The notes: generated from the sequence alone by a model not told the origin. 64,000 nucleotides of DNA from Bartonella koehlerae C-29 (GCF_000706625.1 NZ_KL407334.1:1-64000); one strand, 5' to 3'; shown: positions 1 to 9,024, numbered from the stretch's first letter. Translations and numbers: made by a program.

Positions 1-433
1 TCATCACAACCGCTATATAGTACTCTTTCCTCTAAAGAGTCAATAGCATCTCTATAGCTTTTTTAGCATTTCTATAGCTTTTTTTAAAATAAATAATTCT
101 TCCATAAATTGCAATCAAAAAGTGTTATTTTAAAAATACTACCATAAATATCTTTCTATCTTTCAACCAAAATACTGCTAGAGAGAGTACTCTTAGCCAT
201 AAAACCCAGGAATCACCCGTGCATATTTCGTACATGTTTGTTGTGCGATGTTCAGATCCTTTTTAACGCTGTTGTTGCTCTTCTTCTTTTCTTTGCTATT
301 ATGTTCGTAGAAAGCCATTACTCGATAAATAAGGGTTCGTTCTTTCTGTAAAATAATCAACTTCTTGTAGAAACACTCTAGGCTATGCAAATTTTTCATA
401 TTCGATATTTTAAAAAGAGTACAATAAAATTCC
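1..433. other. AT-rich intergenic region, no gene seen
   Basis: No convincing reading frame on either strand; the open frames here are low-complexity shadows. A short imperfect tandem repeat of about 20 bp (copies near 45-64 and 65-84, each with a CTATAGCTTTTTT core) is the only local structure. The sequence before the peptidase start is AT-rich and lacks a clear Shine-Dalgarno motif. Confidence 0.5.
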
Positions 434-2440
434 ATGTGGGATGACAAACAACAAAAAAACGATCCCGGACTGGACCCTGCTATTGTGGTCAAACGCTTTC
501 TGCCTGCTCATCGACAAGTTTCTGTTCGTTGGCTTACAGGGACAATTCTTACCGGAATCACTTCCTGCGTTCTTATGGGTATTGCGCTTTTTGCTGCCCT
601 CGATGAACAACAACGTTTGGTAACACCCCCACAATGGTTTACGCCAACAAACCTCTCACAAACACAAAATCCTGATACCAATGGACATAAAAGAGATCGT
701 ATTGCTCAAACCCATGCACGGCAAAGTTTCGATAGTAAGCGCCAATTTGAATTATCAATTCTGCAAAAAAAGGGCGACCAAAAAGTTATTCAAACACAAA
801 ATTTTGAATGGATTCGAATGGCATTAGCCGAAGAGCGCCCCCAGAAATATAGCTATCCTAAATTTGATGCCCTAAATATTTTCGCTATTGATTCGAAAAA
901 TCAAGCCGCTATTCCACAAGACACCGGAGAAATTTATGCTGCAAAGGTAGAAACAAAAATAACCCTACGCAACCATAATTTTATCCTTGATCAAATAAAC
1001 TTTGATGGCGCAGATACCCTCACAGATGATGAAGCACAACAAGAATTACAAAAAGCTGGATTTACTTTAGAAAAAAACCATGAGCTCCTTTCAATTCTCA
1101 CACTGGTTGACCCTTTAAAATTAGAGAATTTATCCTCTAGCTCCCAATTTACAGATACCCCTGAGGTACGTATCATTCAAGAAAATGTAACCGTTTCCTC
1201 TCAAAATCACCGCATTGATCTCACCAAAAACTATGCTGAAGATATTATTCCTATTCATAAAAAACAAAAGATAATCGAAGCTTTTAAAGAAACCAATTAC
1301 ACAAAAGAGCAAATTGAACAGGTTGCAAAAACCTTAGCTCTGTTCAACCACTCTGAAACACTAAAAGCGGGAAGTCTTCTGCGTATTGGCATCGTCACAC
1401 AAGCTGGAGAAGAAGATCACCTTGTGCGGGCAAGTATCTATCAGGGCATGTATCATGTTCTCACCATTGCTCTAAATGATAAGGGGAAGTTCGTTGAAAG
1501 TACAGAACCCCAAATGTCTCAAGCACTGAAAGCCGCTTTTCAAAATGGTATTCCGCATTCTTATATCAATACAGCACAGTTACCAACAGTTTATGATGCA
1601 CTCTATAATGCTATACTAAGTCATAATATGTCACAATCTCTCTCGCGGCGTATCATTCGTTTACTTGCCACAAACGTTGATATGAAAAGTCGTATAGCAC
1701 CAACCGATCAGCTCGAAATATTTTATGCCGTTCCACAACAAAGCGAAACAGGAAAAAACAACAAAGAAACGCCAAATGGCCAAAAGAGCCAAAAAGCCAA
1801 AGAATATTCGACCAATGCAGATCCTGAAATTCGTTATATCAGTGCTACTTTTGGCAACGCAACATATAAATATTATCGTTACCAATCAAAAGATGGCAGT
1901 ATTGATTACTATGATTCAGAAGGAAAAAGCTCAAAACCTTTTTTACTCCGCAAACCCACTCCGAATGGCATCTTTGGCTCCCCCTTTGGACCACGCAAAC
2001 ATCCTATTTTAGGCTATATCCGCATGCACACAGGCGTTGATTGGGTTGCACCAAAAGGATCACCTATTATTGCTATAGGAGATGGTATTGTCATAAAAAT
2101 GGGTGTCAGAGGTGGCTACGGCAACCATACAGAAATTCAACATCCCAATGGATATATCAGCAGTTACTCACACCAAAGTCGTTATGCACCAAACATCAAA
2201 CCAGGTGTTAAAGTACAGCAAGGACAAATCATTGGATATGTTGGAACGACGGGGATGGCAACCGGTCCCCATTGTCACTTTGAAATTATTGTCAATGGCG
2301 TAAAAGTTGACCCCATGCGCATTCGTATACCTGACAGTAAAGCCCTAACCAATCAAGACCTACAAGCATTCTTACGCGAAAAAAACAATATTGATTCTTT
2401 GCTAAACAGCCCGATGAAACCATCAGAAGATACTTCTTAA
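434..2440 (+). CDS. Membrane-anchored M23 family metallopeptidase
   Basis: Predicted zinc endopeptidase acting on periplasmic peptidoglycan (LytM/M23 family), 668 aa. A short cytoplasmic N-terminus is followed by one hydrophobic segment (about residues 35-57), a long periplasmic region, then the M23 domain (about 515-640). The zinc and catalytic motifs are intact: HTGVD (His near 532) and HCHFE (His near 613 and 615). An intact active site argues for a real hydrolase rather than an EnvC/NlpD-type activator. The domain is followed by only about 45 residues. The gene stands alone, with nearly 1 kb of gene-poor DNA downstream. The ATG at 434 gives a normal N-terminus for this family, but no strong ribosome binding site precedes it, so the start is moderately secure. 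The substrate bond is not deducible. Confidence 0.9.
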   Translation: MWDDKQQKNDPGLDPAIVVKRFLPAHRQVSVRWLTGTILTGITSCVLMGIALFAALDEQQRLVTPPQWFTPTNLSQTQNPDTNGHKRDRIAQTHARQSFDSKRQFELSILQKKGDQKVIQTQNFEWIRMALAEERPQKYSYPKFDALNIFAIDSKNQAAIPQDTGEIYAAKVETKITLRNHNFILDQINFDGADTLTDDEAQQELQKAGFTLEKNHELLSILTLVDPLKLENLSSSSQFTDTPEVRIIQENVTVSSQNHRIDLTKNYAEDIIPIHKKQKIIEAFKETNYTKEQIEQVAKTLALFNHSETLKAGSLLRIGIVTQAGEEDHLVRASIYQGMYHVLTIALNDKGKFVESTEPQMSQALKAAFQNGIPHSYINTAQLPTVYDALYNAILSHNMSQSLSRRIIRLLATNVDMKSRIAPTDQLEIFYAVPQQSETGKNNKETPNGQKSQKAKEYSTNADPEIRYISATFGNATYKYYRYQSKDGSIDYYDSEGKSSKPFLLRKPTPNGIFGSPFGPRKHPILGYIRMHTGVDWVAPKGSPIIAIGDGIVIKMGVRGGYGNHTEIQHPNGYISSYSHQSRYAPNIKPGVKVQQGQIIGYVGTTGMATGPHCHFEIIVNGVKVDPMRIRIPDSKALTNQDLQAFLREKNNIDSLLNSPMKPSEDTS

Positions 2441-3432
2441 ACCATGCAGTGAAAACCTCTTGATCACTGGAAACAACTTTCTTTGAATCCTTTGTCAAAA
2501 AGGGACACTGTAAAAAATCTGAGAAAAAACAAAGCCTTAGCTTTTACCGTTTTCTCAACCTTTTTACAAAACCCTCACGAGTGGTGACAAGGTTTCTTAT
2601 TAATTTCCTATTTCTTGAGACCGATTGTCGCAAAGTAATAAATTTTACTGAAGCGCTTCTCACCATTAGAGGTTGATATGGTGGAAAACCTCAACAGGTT
2701 TTTAAAGTGATTACTGTATTTGACGTTCCCTTATCATACGCATCACGCCAAGAATACATCTTAGCAGACTTGAGAGAGCAGTGTTTCATCCTCTCCTTCC
2801 TCTAAAGAGAAAGGATAAGAAAACGGAAAAGACTGGTAAAAAAGAATATTGATGAACAAAAAGTGAAAATCATTGACCAATTTTTAACGGTTGATGAGGA
2901 TAACAATTCAGCACCCCTTCATTTTAAGGAAGATGAAATTACTCTAGAAATGCTTTGTAAAGGGAGAAAATACCAGAGCTTAAACATAAAATTCTTTGCC
3001 TTTTTTGCTTTTTGCCCATTTTTATCTTTTATAAATTTAAAGACATCTGTAGATAAAGATATCTCTTATGTCTTTGATTTATGATTGTTCGCTTATGTGG
3101 TACCTAAAAATATCTTTGTCAATGAAAACATCAATTGGACAGCAGGAAAACTTCAAAATTCAATTTATAAGAATACCAGCCCCCATGTTACGAAAACCTT
3201 TGCATTGATACAGTTTATAAACGCAGGTTATTTGACTTCTTTCTTCAAGAATTTTTCTCATACGCTAATTCGGCTTGTAATGTGTAATGAAATGGTTTTA
3301 GCGATTGAACATACACAGGTTTGAAATAAAAGAATCTTAATGTATTCGAGAATTCTCATTCAACATGAGAAACAATGAATTATTCTTATAAATCAATATG
3401 TTCCTATATATGCATTGCCTCTTTATTTAAAA
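2441..3432. other. Gene-poor region with possible decayed coding fragments
   Basis: About 1 kb between the peptidase and the sensor kinase. Open stretches at 2863-3084 and 3085-3324 (+) have a protein-like start (VKIIDQFLTVDEDNN) but run into low-complexity Phe-rich sequence and lack recognisable domains or good starts. I treat them as possible remnants. A small hairpin (TTCTCAT-TCAAC-ATGAGAA) lies at about 3353-3371 without a T-tract. Confidence 0.4.
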
Positions 3433-4854
3433 TCAAGCAGATGCTTCTTTTGAGGTGTTGGGGGTTAATTTTGGCAAAGGAATTACAATTTTTGTTCCTC
3501 CTAAAGCAGAAGTTTCAAAAAGTGGTTTCTCACCAAACTGCATACAAAGCTGTTCAACCACCACCCGACCAAGACCTGCTTTTTTCTCTAGCGTTTGGTT
3601 CTTCATACCCACGCCATTATCTTCCACAATCAGCATCAGTTGCCCATCTTTCTGAGGACCAAATGAGATGTAAATATCACCAGAGCGTTTATCAGGAAAA
3701 GCATGTTTTAAGGAATTTGTCAGCAATTCACCAAGAATAATGCCAAGTGTTGTCGCATCTCTTGAAGACAATCGACACTCTTTAAAAGAAGTATGAATAA
3801 CGATATTTTCGCGCAATTCAAGAGGCATTGCCAATTCAACATCATGTACCACTGAACTGAGAAACTCAGCCAATAAAGTTGTTTCCATATCATCACTCAA
3901 ACGCAAACGGCGATGTGCCGTGGAGATTGTCTGAATACGATCGCGTGCAGCACCAAGAACAGAACGCACTTCTTCATTGTCGCTGCGATTTAATTGGAGC
4001 CCTAGCAAAGAAGAGACCGTACCAAGAGAATTGCCAATGCGATGGCTCACATCTTGCAATAACATTTCAACACGTTGTCGTTCTTTCTCAGCGTGATTGC
4101 GTGCTTTTTCCAATTCTTGCGTACGTTCTTTCACCCTGGCTTCAAGAGCTATATTTTCACTATGAAGCAGCAATTGATACATTTTTAAAGAGCGTACATC
4201 ACGGTGAAAACGATTAATGACAAAATAAGCCGACATAAAAGTACTCACGACAGAAACAATGGCCGCCAATGTTAAAGCAGCCCGCATCAGTGCGATTCCT
4301 TCGCGCTGTTTTTGCCGCACCACATCATCACCATTAATAAAGCTTGTCATCAATTGTGCTAAACGCGCTACTTGAATCTTTGGGATTTCAGAAGAAGATG
4401 GTTGAGAAAATTGATTAGGAAGTGCATCAAGAGCACGCATATGGTCATTCATAAAAGCTTTGCGTGCTTCAACTTCTTTTTTAAAAGAAGTAAACCATTC
4501 ATACCACTGCGGATGTGCGTAAACAATAAGTTCAATATACTCGAGAATATCATCAAGATTACGAGCGGCATGTTCAAAGCGTGCTTTATCTTCTGCCTTA
4601 TGGTTTTTTGCATAGCTACGGTCAGCTACGGCCATATCGATCAAACTAATAAGCACCAAATCAGCCTGTTCACGCAATTCTGAACTTGTATTCAACTGTG
4701 CGACTTCGCGATCAACAGCGTTTGAGAGTAACAAAATAAAAGCCGAAGCCAACAGAGCCATAATAAGAGAAACAATAATCGCCAACCAACGCCAACGCGA
4801 TATTGTTGCATCAGAAGAGGGTATGTGAGGAAACAAATTCGTCTTTGTTGTCAT
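3433..4854 (-). CDS. Membrane sensor histidine kinase, HisKA_2/HWE type, general stress locus
   Basis: Probable sensor kinase feeding PhyR. 473 aa from the chosen start: TM1 at about 24-45, a periplasmic helical sensor region (CHASE3-like layout), TM2 at about 193-214, a coiled-coil linker (ARVKERTQELEKARNHAEKE), then a HisKA_2-type dimerisation domain with phospho-acceptor His near 271 (DVSHRIGNSLG) and an HATPase domain with the N box (GELLTNSLKHAF) and G1 motif (EDNGVGM). Such kinases commonly sit beside phyR-nepR-ecfG in alphaproteobacteria and control PhyR phosphorylation. ATG at 4854 is preceded by GGGA at suitable spacing; an upstream in-frame start at 4887 is less likely. The ligand is unknown. 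It is transcribed in the same direction as ecfG, 225 bp downstream of it, so co-transcription is possible but not shown. Confidence 0.88.
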   Translation of the reverse strand: MTTKTNLFPHIPSSDATISRWRWLAIIVSLIMALLASAFILLLSNAVDREVAQLNTSSELREQADLVLISLIDMAVADRSYAKNHKAEDKARFEHAARNLDDILEYIELIVYAHPQWYEWFTSFKKEVEARKAFMNDHMRALDALPNQFSQPSSSEIPKIQVARLAQLMTSFINGDDVVRQKQREGIALMRAALTLAAIVSVVSTFMSAYFVINRFHRDVRSLKMYQLLLHSENIALEARVKERTQELEKARNHAEKERQRVEMLLQDVSHRIGNSLGTVSSLLGLQLNRSDNEEVRSVLGAARDRIQTISTAHRRLRLSDDMETTLLAEFLSSVVHDVELAMPLELRENIVIHTSFKECRLSSRDATTLGIILGELLTNSLKHAFPDKRSGDIYISFGPQKDGQLMLIVEDNGVGMKNQTLEKKAGLGRVVVEQLCMQFGEKPLFETSALGGTKIVIPLPKLTPNTSKEASA

Positions 4855-5079
4855 AGAATTCCCATTGGCGAACCTGAAAATCGTCATTTTTCAGCGCAAA
4901 AGAGGGCGCCCTTATGGCATCATAGTGCAGCAAACCCAATAGAGAGTTCCTATAAGCTTCCTTTATTTTTCCCAAGGGTCACGTTAAACACCATGAATTT
5001 CTTTAGATGCTGACTTTACTTTAATAGCTATAAAGGGAATTAAAAAAACAAGACTCTTAAACATAATTATTATACTTTT

Positions 5080-5634
5080 TTAGCCGTTAAATGAACATAA
5101 TGTGCTTCTAGCCGAATAAGAATCGGGACCATAATCAGATTCACCATCCACTTTGAGAAGTTCCTGTAAACGATTACGCGCTCGGCTCACACGGCTTTTA
5201 ATTGTTCCAACAGCACAGCCACAAATCACCGCGGCATCTTCATAAGAAAAACCGGATGCACCAATCAGAATAATGGCTTCTCTTTGATCAGAAGAAAGTA
5301 GATTTAAGGCTTTTTTAAAGTCTTGCAAATCAAGCGATCCATATTGAGGAGGATGAACAGCCACATTTTCGCTAAATATCCCTTCGCTGTCTTGAACTTC
5401 TCTACCCCTTTTGCGCATTTGACTGTAAAATTCATTGCGTAAAATGGTAAAAAGCCAAGCTTTGAGATTGGTTCCCATTTCAAAACTATCCTGCTTAGCC
5501 CATGCTTTCATAATAGTATCTTGAACCAAATCCTCAGCTTTATCGTGCTTACTACTTAAAGAAAGTGCAAAAGCCCGCAGAGACGGTAGGATCAAAAGGA
5601 GTTCCTGTTTAAAGTCTTTCATACCCTTTGCCAT
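5080..5634 (-). CDS. ecfG: EcfG-type general stress ECF sigma factor
   Basis: RNA polymerase sigma factor directing the alphaproteobacterial general stress response (also called RpoE in Bartonella and Brucella). 184 aa. Region 2 carries the typical KAEDLVQDTIMKAW core and NLKAWLFTILRNEF; region 4 is near 110-165 with DREAIILIGASGFSYEDAA and GTIKSRVSRARNRL. ECF factors of this type recognise GGAAC -35 elements. The gene follows nepR by 7 bp with the start at 5634; another Met at 5622 (MKDFKQ) matches the usual EcfG N-terminus and is an alternative, while the longest frame would overlap nepR. nepR and ecfG form one minus-strand operon, so anti-sigma and sigma are made together. A short decayed copy of this gene exists at about 8166-8210. 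Confidence 0.93.
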   Translation of the reverse strand: MAKGMKDFKQELLLILPSLRAFALSLSSKHDKAEDLVQDTIMKAWAKQDSFEMGTNLKAWLFTILRNEFYSQMRKRGREVQDSEGIFSENVAVHPPQYGSLDLQDFKKALNLLSSDQREAIILIGASGFSYEDAAVICGCAVGTIKSRVSRARNRLQELLKVDGESDYGPDSYSARSTLCSFNG

Positions 5635-5641
5635 AAAGGAT

Positions 5642-5845
5642 TCAAACCTTTTCCACATTTTTTAAGCTAAATTGCTCTGCTTGCTCCAACCTATCCAAAA
5701 GTTCGAGCAAATGCGCAGGCAGTGCTTCTTCCTGAATTTCCAAGTAAAACTGGCGTAACTTCCGTGCTATTTCGCTATTGACACCGAGAAGATCCTCTCC
5801 AAACGTAAAATGATTGGTGAGATTTTTTTTATCACGGTCGTTCAT
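5642..5845 (-). CDS. nepR: NepR anti-sigma factor
   Basis: Small 67-aa protein that binds EcfG and holds it inactive; phosphorylated PhyR is known to bind NepR and release EcfG. The conserved NepR core is readable: NSEIARKLRQFYLEIQEEAL followed by PAHLLELLDRLEQ. The start at 5845 is fixed by a G-rich Shine-Dalgarno (TTAGGGGGGG) just upstream; the longer frame reaching 5980 would run through the divergent promoter region. It is the first gene of the nepR-ecfG pair and is transcribed away from phyR. A GGAAC box at 5929-5933 (reading on the minus strand) lies about 85 bp upstream, suggesting EcfG autoregulation. Confidence 0.93.
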   Translation of the reverse strand: MNDRDKKNLTNHFTFGEDLLGVNSEIARKLRQFYLEIQEEALPAHLLELLDRLEQAEQFSLKNVEKV

Positions 5846-5928
5846 TTTTTCCCCCCCTAATCCATATAATAAGTAGCAGCTAGAACAATTTTTCGCCCTG
5901 TAGTTGTAAATATGCTTGTATGTAAAAA

Positions 5929-5949
5929 GTTCCATACGAACAGAGGAAC
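5929..5949. promoter_or_regulatory. Divergent pair of GGAAC boxes (EcfG-type -35 elements)
   Basis: GTTCC at 5929-5933 and GGAAC at 5945-5949 face outward, 11 bp apart, between nepR (-) and phyR (+). GGAAC is the established -35 element of EcfG promoters, so both transcripts could be under EcfG control. The matching -10 (CGTT after 16-17 bp) is not clear on either side, so assignment of exact promoters is inference. Confidence 0.6.
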
Positions 5950-5960
5950 TTTTTCCTCTG
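5941..5960. promoter_or_regulatory. Perfect 8-bp hairpin in the phyR leader
   Basis: CAGAGGAA at 5941-5948 and TTCCTCTG at 5953-5960 form a perfect inverted repeat with a 4-nt loop. One arm contains the plus-strand GGAAC box. It could be an operator or simply constrain the promoter; it is not followed by a clean T-tract, so I do not call it a terminator. Confidence 0.5.
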
Positions 5961-6011
5961 TTAAGGATTTCGATCAACAAAGTGCTTCAAATGTCAAAGG
6001 AGTTAGAAATC

Positions 6012-6806
6012 ATGTCATTATCAACGCGCATTGCACCGCATCTCCCTTATCTTAGACGTTTTGCCCGCTCTGTCACAGGCAGCCAATCCTCTGGCGATGC
6101 TTATGTTTCAGCGATGTTAGAAGCGCTCATTACGGATATTTCCATTTTTCCAAGAGCATCCAGTGACCGGATTGGCACCTATTGGCTTTTTTGCCACCTT
6201 TTTGACCAAACCACGCCTAATATCCCCGAACCATTGCCACAATTTGGTCTTGAACAAAAAACCAGTGCGAAATTATCGTATCTCACACCCCGAGCACGCC
6301 AAGCGTTTTTGTTGATTGCTGTTGAAGGGTTTAATGAAAAAGAAGCCAGTGAAATCATGAATCTGGATGCAAAGGAGTTCCGTAAACTTCTCAACCAAGC
6401 ATCGCTTGATATTTCTCAACAAATTGCCACACAGGTTATGATTATTGAGGATGAACCTCTCATTGCAATGGATATTGAGCAAATGGTTGAAAGTCTCGGT
6501 CATCAGGTGGTAGGCATAGCTCGAACCCACAAAGAAGCTGTTGTCATGTATCATAAAGAAAAGCCACGGTTGATTTTGGCTGATATTCAACTGGCTGATA
6601 ACAGTTCCGGCATTGATGCAGTCAATGATATCTTGCAAAATGATCGTATACCAGTGATTTTTATTACGGCATTTCCTGAAAGATTATTGACCGGAGAGCG
6701 TCCAGAACCAACTTTTTTAGTCACAAAACCCTTTAATCCTGATATGGTAAAGGCTCTTATTTCACAGGCTTTATTTTTTAAAGAGAATGCTTCTAAAGCT
6801 GCCTAG
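6012..6806 (+). CDS. phyR: PhyR anti-anti-sigma response regulator
   Basis: Central switch of the general stress response: an N-terminal sigma-factor-like domain (about residues 1-135) that mimics EcfG, joined to a C-terminal receiver domain (about 142-260). 264 aa. The start MSLSTRIAPHLPYLRRFAR is typical of the family; the receiver has the acidic pocket (IIEDE), the phospho-acceptor Asp near 191 (LADIQLAD), Thr in FITAF and Lys in VTKPF. ATG at 6012 is preceded by AAAGGAG with 9-nt spacing, which decides it over in-frame Mets at 5916 and 5991. Phosphorylated PhyR sequesters NepR, freeing EcfG. Divergent from nepR-ecfG and followed after 20 bp by a second HWE-type kinase, probably in the same transcript. 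Confidence 0.95.
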   Translation: MSLSTRIAPHLPYLRRFARSVTGSQSSGDAYVSAMLEALITDISIFPRASSDRIGTYWLFCHLFDQTTPNIPEPLPQFGLEQKTSAKLSYLTPRARQAFLLIAVEGFNEKEASEIMNLDAKEFRKLLNQASLDISQQIATQVMIIEDEPLIAMDIEQMVESLGHQVVGIARTHKEAVVMYHKEKPRLILADIQLADNSSGIDAVNDILQNDRIPVIFITAFPERLLTGERPEPTFLVTKPFNPDMVKALISQALFFKENASKAA

Positions 6807-6826
6807 AAAAAATTAGCATCCTGACC

Positions 6827-7840
6827 ATGATCATTACGCCTATTCCCAAGCATCCTGTAGAGAGATCACATCTAAGCGCTCTGATGCAAGCGATCCGTGG
6901 TGCTAATATTTGTGTTTTATACCAGACAACGAATCTGGTCTATTTATGGGCTGAAAACCTGCCACATCATTTGCACAGCAAATGGCGGATGGGCTGCCGT
7001 GACAGTGATTTTTTTTCGCTTGATCTTGCAGACAATATGGAAACCATCAAATTACAGGTTTTAGCCACGGGCAAGATGCAAACCATTGAAGCACGGTTTG
7101 AAGATATGGCCAAACAAGCCATTTGGTATAAATTTTCTATTGATTGCCACCACAACGATAATGGAGATATTATCGGTATTATCACCACTGGTGTTGATAT
7201 TTCAGGATTACGCCGCCGTGAGCAAGTGCTAAAAATATTGCTTCGCGAAGTCAGCCACCGTTCTAAAAATCTTCTGGCTATCATTCAAAGCATTGCCAGT
7301 CAAACCGCACGCTATACTGAATCTCTTCAGGTTTTCTTACGCAAATTTCAAGGACGACTTCATTCTCTGTCACATTCTCAAGATCTGATCACCGCTTCCG
7401 ATTGGCGTGGAGCCCAATTTCGCGAATTGGTTCATTCGCAAACTTTGGGCTATGTGATTAAAGAAACAGAACGCTTTTCACTGGAAGGCATAGATCCTTA
7501 TCTATTTCCCAATGCTGCTTTGCACATTGGTTTGGCTTTCCATGAACTCATTGTCAATTCTCTTTCTTTTGGCGCTTTATCACAAGAAAAGGGAAGCGTC
7601 TGTGTGCGGTGTGAGGTGCACACAAAAATGAATGGAGAAACACAACTTCTCATCACTTGGAATGAAAATTTTGCAGCAGAGACTCCTCTCTCTAACCATA
7701 AAAAAGCTTGTTTTGGGAGTGCTGTCTTAGAAAAGATTGTCCCTGTTTCTGTCAATGGTTCGGCTTCCTTAAAACTGACCGAAGAAGGAATTATTTATTG
7801 CTTGTGGGTCCCTGACAGTTATTTTGACATCTTTTTTTAA
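6827..7840 (+). CDS. PAS-containing HWE/HisKA_2 sensor histidine kinase
   Basis: Soluble kinase of 337 aa encoded directly downstream of phyR, so a probable input into PhyR. An N-terminal PAS-like domain (about 22-130, with the closing DISGLRRREQVLK linker) is followed by the phospho-acceptor region EVSHRSKNLLAIIQSIASQ (His near 144) and a degenerate HATPase domain (FHELIVNSLSFGALS near 230-245). No transmembrane segment is visible, so the signal is probably cytoplasmic. Related kinases of Brucella (LovHK) carry a flavin-binding LOV domain with an NCRFLQ motif; I see no such motif here, so light or flavin sensing is not supported. Starts at ATG 6827, 20 bp after the phyR stop; the ribosome binding site is weak, consistent with coupling to phyR. 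Confidence 0.85.
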   Translation: MIITPIPKHPVERSHLSALMQAIRGANICVLYQTTNLVYLWAENLPHHLHSKWRMGCRDSDFFSLDLADNMETIKLQVLATGKMQTIEARFEDMAKQAIWYKFSIDCHHNDNGDIIGIITTGVDISGLRRREQVLKILLREVSHRSKNLLAIIQSIASQTARYTESLQVFLRKFQGRLHSLSHSQDLITASDWRGAQFRELVHSQTLGYVIKETERFSLEGIDPYLFPNAALHIGLAFHELIVNSLSFGALSQEKGSVCVRCEVHTKMNGETQLLITWNENFAAETPLSNHKKACFGSAVLEKIVPVSVNGSASLKLTEEGIIYCLWVPDSYFDIFF

Positions 7841-8119
7841 AAAAACGTTTAAAACACTGGGAAATGAAAAAAACAAAACACCTGCTCCGCACAATTGTCT
7901 GAGAACCTTCATTTCTCACAAAAAAACATATTTCCCAACAACCAGCGTCTTGTAAGTCGAACCTCTCGCCTTTATCCTATCCCATTGAAACGCCCACGCT
8001 AAAACGAGCACACTGTAGAAATCCAATTCAAATAAACACATCCCCACACACGGTAAATGTATTATCTAACTGCATCATCACCTAGCATATGCCCATGTCT
8101 TCTTTCAAAGGCAGAGCAT

Positions 8120-8440
8120 TTCCATTTTTTTACTGCTCTTTTTTTGATACATTGCTTTCACAAAAGATGAAGATTTGGTCCAAGATACTATTATGAAAGC
8201 ATGAGCAAAAATAAACAGTGTCTTTTCTTATCTTCAGTGTTTATTGCATCGCATTCTTGCGCCTTATTTTCATCGTGATTCTCATCACAGCGAACAAATG
8301 GAACTTTACCAACTCTCTTATCACATAAGAACAAAAAAGCAAAAAATATCCATCATCCCACACTGTTAAGACGATAACATCACCACAAATGCTTAAACAG
8401 CGCTTTTTCATTTAAGCATTTTTCCTTGCTAAAGAGAGCA
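8120..8440 (-). pseudogene. Decayed partial copy of the DUF4167 gene 3' region
   Basis: Blocks here align in order with the minus-strand DUF4167 gene: TCCATTTTTTTACTGCT matches the region near 10427, GTGATTCTCATCACAGCGAA matches near 10540, and about 8390-8430 (GCTTAAACAGCGCTTTTTCA) matches the sequence just past the DUF4167 stop near 10090. The order of the blocks is scrambled compared with the source and reading frames are lost. A better preserved copy lies at 9478-10008. Confidence 0.55.
8166..8210 (+). pseudogene. Fragment of ecfG inserted in DUF4167 debris
   Basis: Translating this strand gives DEDLVQDTIMKA then a stop (TGG to TGA) and then A-K, which is the region 2 core of the EcfG protein. 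Positions 8181-8203 are identical over 23 nt to the complement of 5501-5523 in the intact gene, with further similarity on the left. It is an isolated fragment of about 45 bp, 2.7 kb from its source and on the opposite strand. Confidence 0.7.
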
Positions 8441-8624
8441 CCCCCGCCCCAACATGATTTGTTTATCTTCACCCCAGAAAAAATACAGCCTAATCTTCCC
8501 ACTGGAAACCAACACAACAGCCCATTGGAACCAAGAACCTTTAAGAACGTTTTGCCGTAAGAAAGCTCGCAAAAGTAGACAGATTATGTGCCCTGCTATC
8601 AACCTCTCATTAAGAAAGTTTTTT

Positions 8625-8966
8625 ATGAATACCCTTGTTTTTATTCTCTTAGTGGTTTCATGTACAGATGATTTTAACAGCTGTTATTCTAACAATACAA
8701 TGGCCACAATCTACCCAACAGCTGAAGCCTGTGAACAAGCTATGGTGCCTTCCACCAAAAAATTTGCATCCTATGGGCAACAAATCTTCGCTCAATGTAC
8801 AAAGCTATATACAAACCTACACCGACAAGAAGTCAATCTGATCTGGTCTGTGACAAACCGAGGAAATTTCCTACTTCAAAGCCAAAACATCAATGATAAC
8901 ATGTCAACAGAAAACGAAGCAGATATCTTAACCACATCAACCCCTCTTCTACATCCCCCTCTATAA
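8625..8966 (+). CDS. Small exported protein of unknown function
   Basis: 113 aa from the ATG at 8625, where a hydrophobic stretch MNTLVFILLVVSC begins; the longer frame starting at 8454 would put this segment internally and has no good start signal. The mature part is Cys-rich (Cys at about 13, 19, 34 and 57), with a YPTAEACEQAM segment that looks like a conserved core of small alphaproteobacterial proteins. VVSC resembles a lipobox, but no positive charge precedes the hydrophobic run, so a lipoprotein call is uncertain. The C-terminus is Asn/Thr-rich and low-complexity. It precedes another small membrane protein gene by about 60 bp. I do not recognise the function. Confidence 0.55.
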   Translation: MNTLVFILLVVSCTDDFNSCYSNNTMATIYPTAEACEQAMVPSTKKFASYGQQIFAQCTKLYTNLHRQEVNLIWSVTNRGNFLLQSQNINDNMSTENEADILTTSTPLLHPPL

Positions 8967-9024
8967 ACTTCTTGCATAAATGCCTTTAAAAGCATAAGTC
9001 CATCGGACACTCAGAAAACAATTA

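Larger units (their letters stand above)
7841..8624. other. Intergenic region holding decayed gene fragments
   Basis: No intact gene. 7841-8100 shows nothing recognisable. About 8120-8440 is a heavily decayed copy of the 3' part of the DUF4167 gene located at 10105-10842, interrupted by an ecfG fragment; both are listed separately. Confidence 0.55.

Noticed and set aside
193-634. Minus-strand open frames of 99 and 74 aa before and within the M23 gene
   Set aside because: Low-complexity, no ribosome binding site, and they overlap the start of a clear gene on the other strand.
3353-3371. Transcription terminator hairpin before the sensor kinase gene end
   Set aside because: Hairpin is present but has no T-tract in either direction.
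6827-7200. LOV photoreceptor domain in the second stress kinase
   Set aside because: The NCRFLQ-type flavin-binding motif is not present; only a generic PAS domain can be supported.
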